Under the pieces are notes generated by a model that saw only the letters and a list, made by a program, of their open reading frames with translations, made no database searches and had not been told where the DNA came from. From Nocardioides mesophilus (GTDB taxonomy: Bacteria > Actinomycetota > Actinomycetes > Propionibacteriales > Nocardioidaceae), in assembly GCF_014395785.1 (NCBI RefSeq), contig NZ_CP060713.1, positions 3,810,501 to 3,874,500 on the forward strand: a stretch of DNA of 64,000 nt, written 5' to 3'. Positions 62,649 through 64,000 of this stretch are shown here, in pieces. The position numbers were made by a program, and so were the translations under genes. Position 1 is the stretch's first letter. Each line of letters starts with the position of its first letter.

Positions 62649-63305
62649 TCAGCCGTCGTACGGCAGCTCGACGCGCCAGCTCTCCTCGGGCTGCCGGGCA
62701 GCGTCGAACAGCGCCTGCGCCACCCGGTCGGGGTCGAAGGCGGTGCCGGCCTCGAGCGTGCCGTTGACCGTCACCGACACCGCCCGGATGCCGTCGGGCC
62801 GCAGGGTCGCGTCGATCGACCGGACGAGGTTGCGCAGGGCCGCCTTCTGCACCCCGAGCGACGCCGCCCGGTGCCAGGGGGCGTCCGCGGCCATGCTCCC
62901 GGTGGCGCTCACCCGGCCACCGGCGGCCATGAACGGCCGGGCGGCCTGCAGCGCGGTGAGCAGCCCGCCGACCCCGACGTGCACGTCCTGGAGCAGCTCG
63001 GCGGCGGTGAGCTCGAGCGGGTCCCGCTCCCGGAACACGCTGGGGTTGTAGTGCAACACGTCGATCGAGCCGGAGAAGCCGCCGAACCGGGTCACCGCCG
63101 CGCGCAGGGCGCCCTCGTCGGTGAGGTCGGCCGCGGTCCAGCCGGCGGTGATGCCCTCTGCCTGGAGGGCGGTCCCCAGCTCCTCGAGCCGCCCGGGGGA
63201 GCGTGCCACCAGTGCGACCGCGTAGCCCTCCCGTCCGTAGCGGCGGGCCAGGGCGGCCCCCAGCCCCGGACCCGCACCCACCACGACGATCACCGGAGCA
63301 GCCAT
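62649..63305 (-). CDS. Atypical SDR-fold protein lacking catalytic tyrosine
   Basis: A 218-residue short-chain dehydrogenase-like protein. The cofactor motif VVVGAGPGLGAALARRYG (GxxxGxG) is intact. The usual NNAG is NPS (LHYNPSVFRERD). The active-site YxxxK is replaced by LGVQK (ASLGVQKAALRNLV); Ser remains in SATGSMAAD. It therefore keeps the fold and NAD(P)-binding but may not reduce ketones by the standard mechanism. The start ATG at 63305 gives MAAPVIVVVGAG. It is divergent from the DNA polymerase gene, with 53 bases between. Confidence 0.85.
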   Translation of the reverse strand: MAAPVIVVVGAGPGLGAALARRYGREGYAVALVARSPGRLEELGTALQAEGITAGWTAADLTDEGALRAAVTRFGGFSGSIDVLHYNPSVFRERDPLELTAAELLQDVHVGVGGLLTALQAARPFMAAGGRVSATGSMAADAPWHRAASLGVQKAALRNLVRSIDATLRPDGIRAVSVTVNGTLEAGTAFDPDRVAQALFDAARQPEESWRVELPYDG

Positions 63306-63358
63306 GCGGGCAATCTAGACCAGCAGTGCCGGTCGGGGGCGGAGGGCAGACTTGGCGC

Positions 63359-64000
63359 ATGACGGCGACGCCGCACCGGTGGGTGCTCCACGTCGACCTC
63401 GACCAGTTCATCGCGGCGGTCGAGGTGCTGCGCCGTCCGGAGCTGGCAGGTCGGCCGGTGGTGGTCGGCGGCCGCGGGGACCCCTCCGAGCGCGGGGTGG
63501 TCGCGACCGCGTCGTACGAGGCGCGCGAGTTCGGCATCCGCTCGGGCATGCCGCTGCGCACGGCGGCACGGAAATGTCCCGACGCGGTGTTCCTCCCCGC
63601 CGACGGGCCCGCGTACGACGCCGCCTCGGCGCAGGTGATGCAGGTGCTGCGCTCCTTCGAGGTGCCGGTGGAGGTGCTCGGCTGGGACGAGGCGTTCCTG
63701 GGTGTCGAGACCGACGACCCGGAGGGATTCGCCGCCGACGTGCGCGCCGCCGTCCTGGAGGAGACGGGGCTGCACTGCTCGGTCGGGATCGGCGACAACA
63801 AGGTCCGGGCGAAGAACGCCACCGACCTGGGCAAGCCGCGCGGTGCCTTCCGGCTCACCGAGGAGAACTGGTTCGAGGTGATGGGGGACCGGCCCACCCA
63901 GGCGCTCTGGGGTGTCGGCCCCAAGACCTCGGCGAAGCTGGCCGCGATGGGCGTGCGGACCGTCGCCGAGCTGGCCGCGACACCGGCCCGCACGCTGGCC
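63359..64000 (+). CDS. dinB: Y-family DNA polymerase, DinB2-like (cut by window edge)
   Basis: The first 214 residues of a Y-family translesion polymerase. The opening WVLHVDLDQFIAAVE, with catalytic Asp in DLD, matches mycobacterial DinB2 (WVLHVDLDQFLASVE) very closely. The second catalytic pair is in GWDEAFLG, again as in DinB2 (GWDEAYLG). Also matched are YEAREFGIRSGMPLRTAARKCPD, CSVGIGDNKVRAKNATDLGKP and RPTQALWGVGPKTSAKLAAMG. The residue after Phe in DLDQFI is Ile18, where most DinB proteins have an aromatic steric gate; DinB2 has Leu and can insert ribonucleotides. The C-terminal half lies beyond the window. Confidence 0.93.
   Translation, partial: MTATPHRWVLHVDLDQFIAAVEVLRRPELAGRPVVVGGRGDPSERGVVATASYEAREFGIRSGMPLRTAARKCPDAVFLPADGPAYDAASAQVMQVLRSFEVPVEVLGWDEAFLGVETDDPEGFAADVRAAVLEETGLHCSVGIGDNKVRAKNATDLGKPRGAFRLTEENWFEVMGDRPTQALWGVGPKTSAKLAAMGVRTVAELAATPARTLA

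Overview
The window is very GC-rich, with frequent GTG starts, short 4-base start/stop overlaps and dense coding on both strands. Gene content (F420-type luciferase-like oxidoreductase, sucrase/ferredoxin-like protein, a Rv2629-like ribosome factor, a DinB2-type polymerase, GAF-type regulator) points to an actinobacterium. Nocardioides or another Propionibacteriales member is my best guess, made from protein style rather than a database search. It looks like chromosome: no plasmid, phage or insertion-sequence genes were found.

Layout. 1-6.2 kb: acetate kinase (cut by the window edge) with phosphotransacetylase, a zinc alcohol dehydrogenase, an alpha/beta hydrolase and two unrecognised proteins. 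6.5-12.7 kb: an overlapping pair (receiver domain fused to a thioredoxin-reductase-like flavoprotein that lacks CxxC; a membrane class III nucleotide cyclase), a 2'-5' RNA ligase-like protein, a Balon/Rv2629-like protein and a YihY membrane protein. 12.8-15.7 kb: an RsbQ-RsbP-like stress-signalling pair and a secreted glycerophosphodiesterase. 16.1-25.7 kb: one 3,199-residue exported protein with a long RTX-like calcium-binding region.

25.7-41 kb is mainly a selenocysteine locus: selA and selB on the minus strand, the tRNA-Sec gene, then selD and a three-gene formate dehydrogenase operon whose catalytic subunit has an in-frame UGA at codon 188. A hairpin with a GGUCU loop lies 12 bases after that UGA. 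Between the two sel blocks are a two-component system, two exported proteins (one PepSY-like), a GtrA protein and a PAP2 phosphatase. All parts needed to insert selenocysteine, and a client enzyme, are therefore in 15 kb.

41-49 kb: an ECF sigma factor with a frameshifted partner gene, then a tight operon of a 75-residue peptide made of six 8-residue Asp/Gly repeats, a JmjC-type Fe(II)/2-oxoglutarate oxygenase and a sucrase/ferredoxin-like iron-sulfur protein. This is my leading candidate for an undescribed system. An SDR, a membrane-anchored metalloprotease, an unknown 495-residue protein and a HAD phosphatase follow.

49-64 kb: a flavin monooxygenase divergent from a GAF regulator, a heliorhodopsin, a SWIM/SNF2 helicase, phosphoketolase, a cation/proton antiporter, a small kinase, an F420-type oxidoreductase, an atypical SDR, and the start of a DinB2-like polymerase without an aromatic steric gate. 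Phosphoketolase makes acetyl phosphate, which the AckA/Pta pair at the other end of the window can use.
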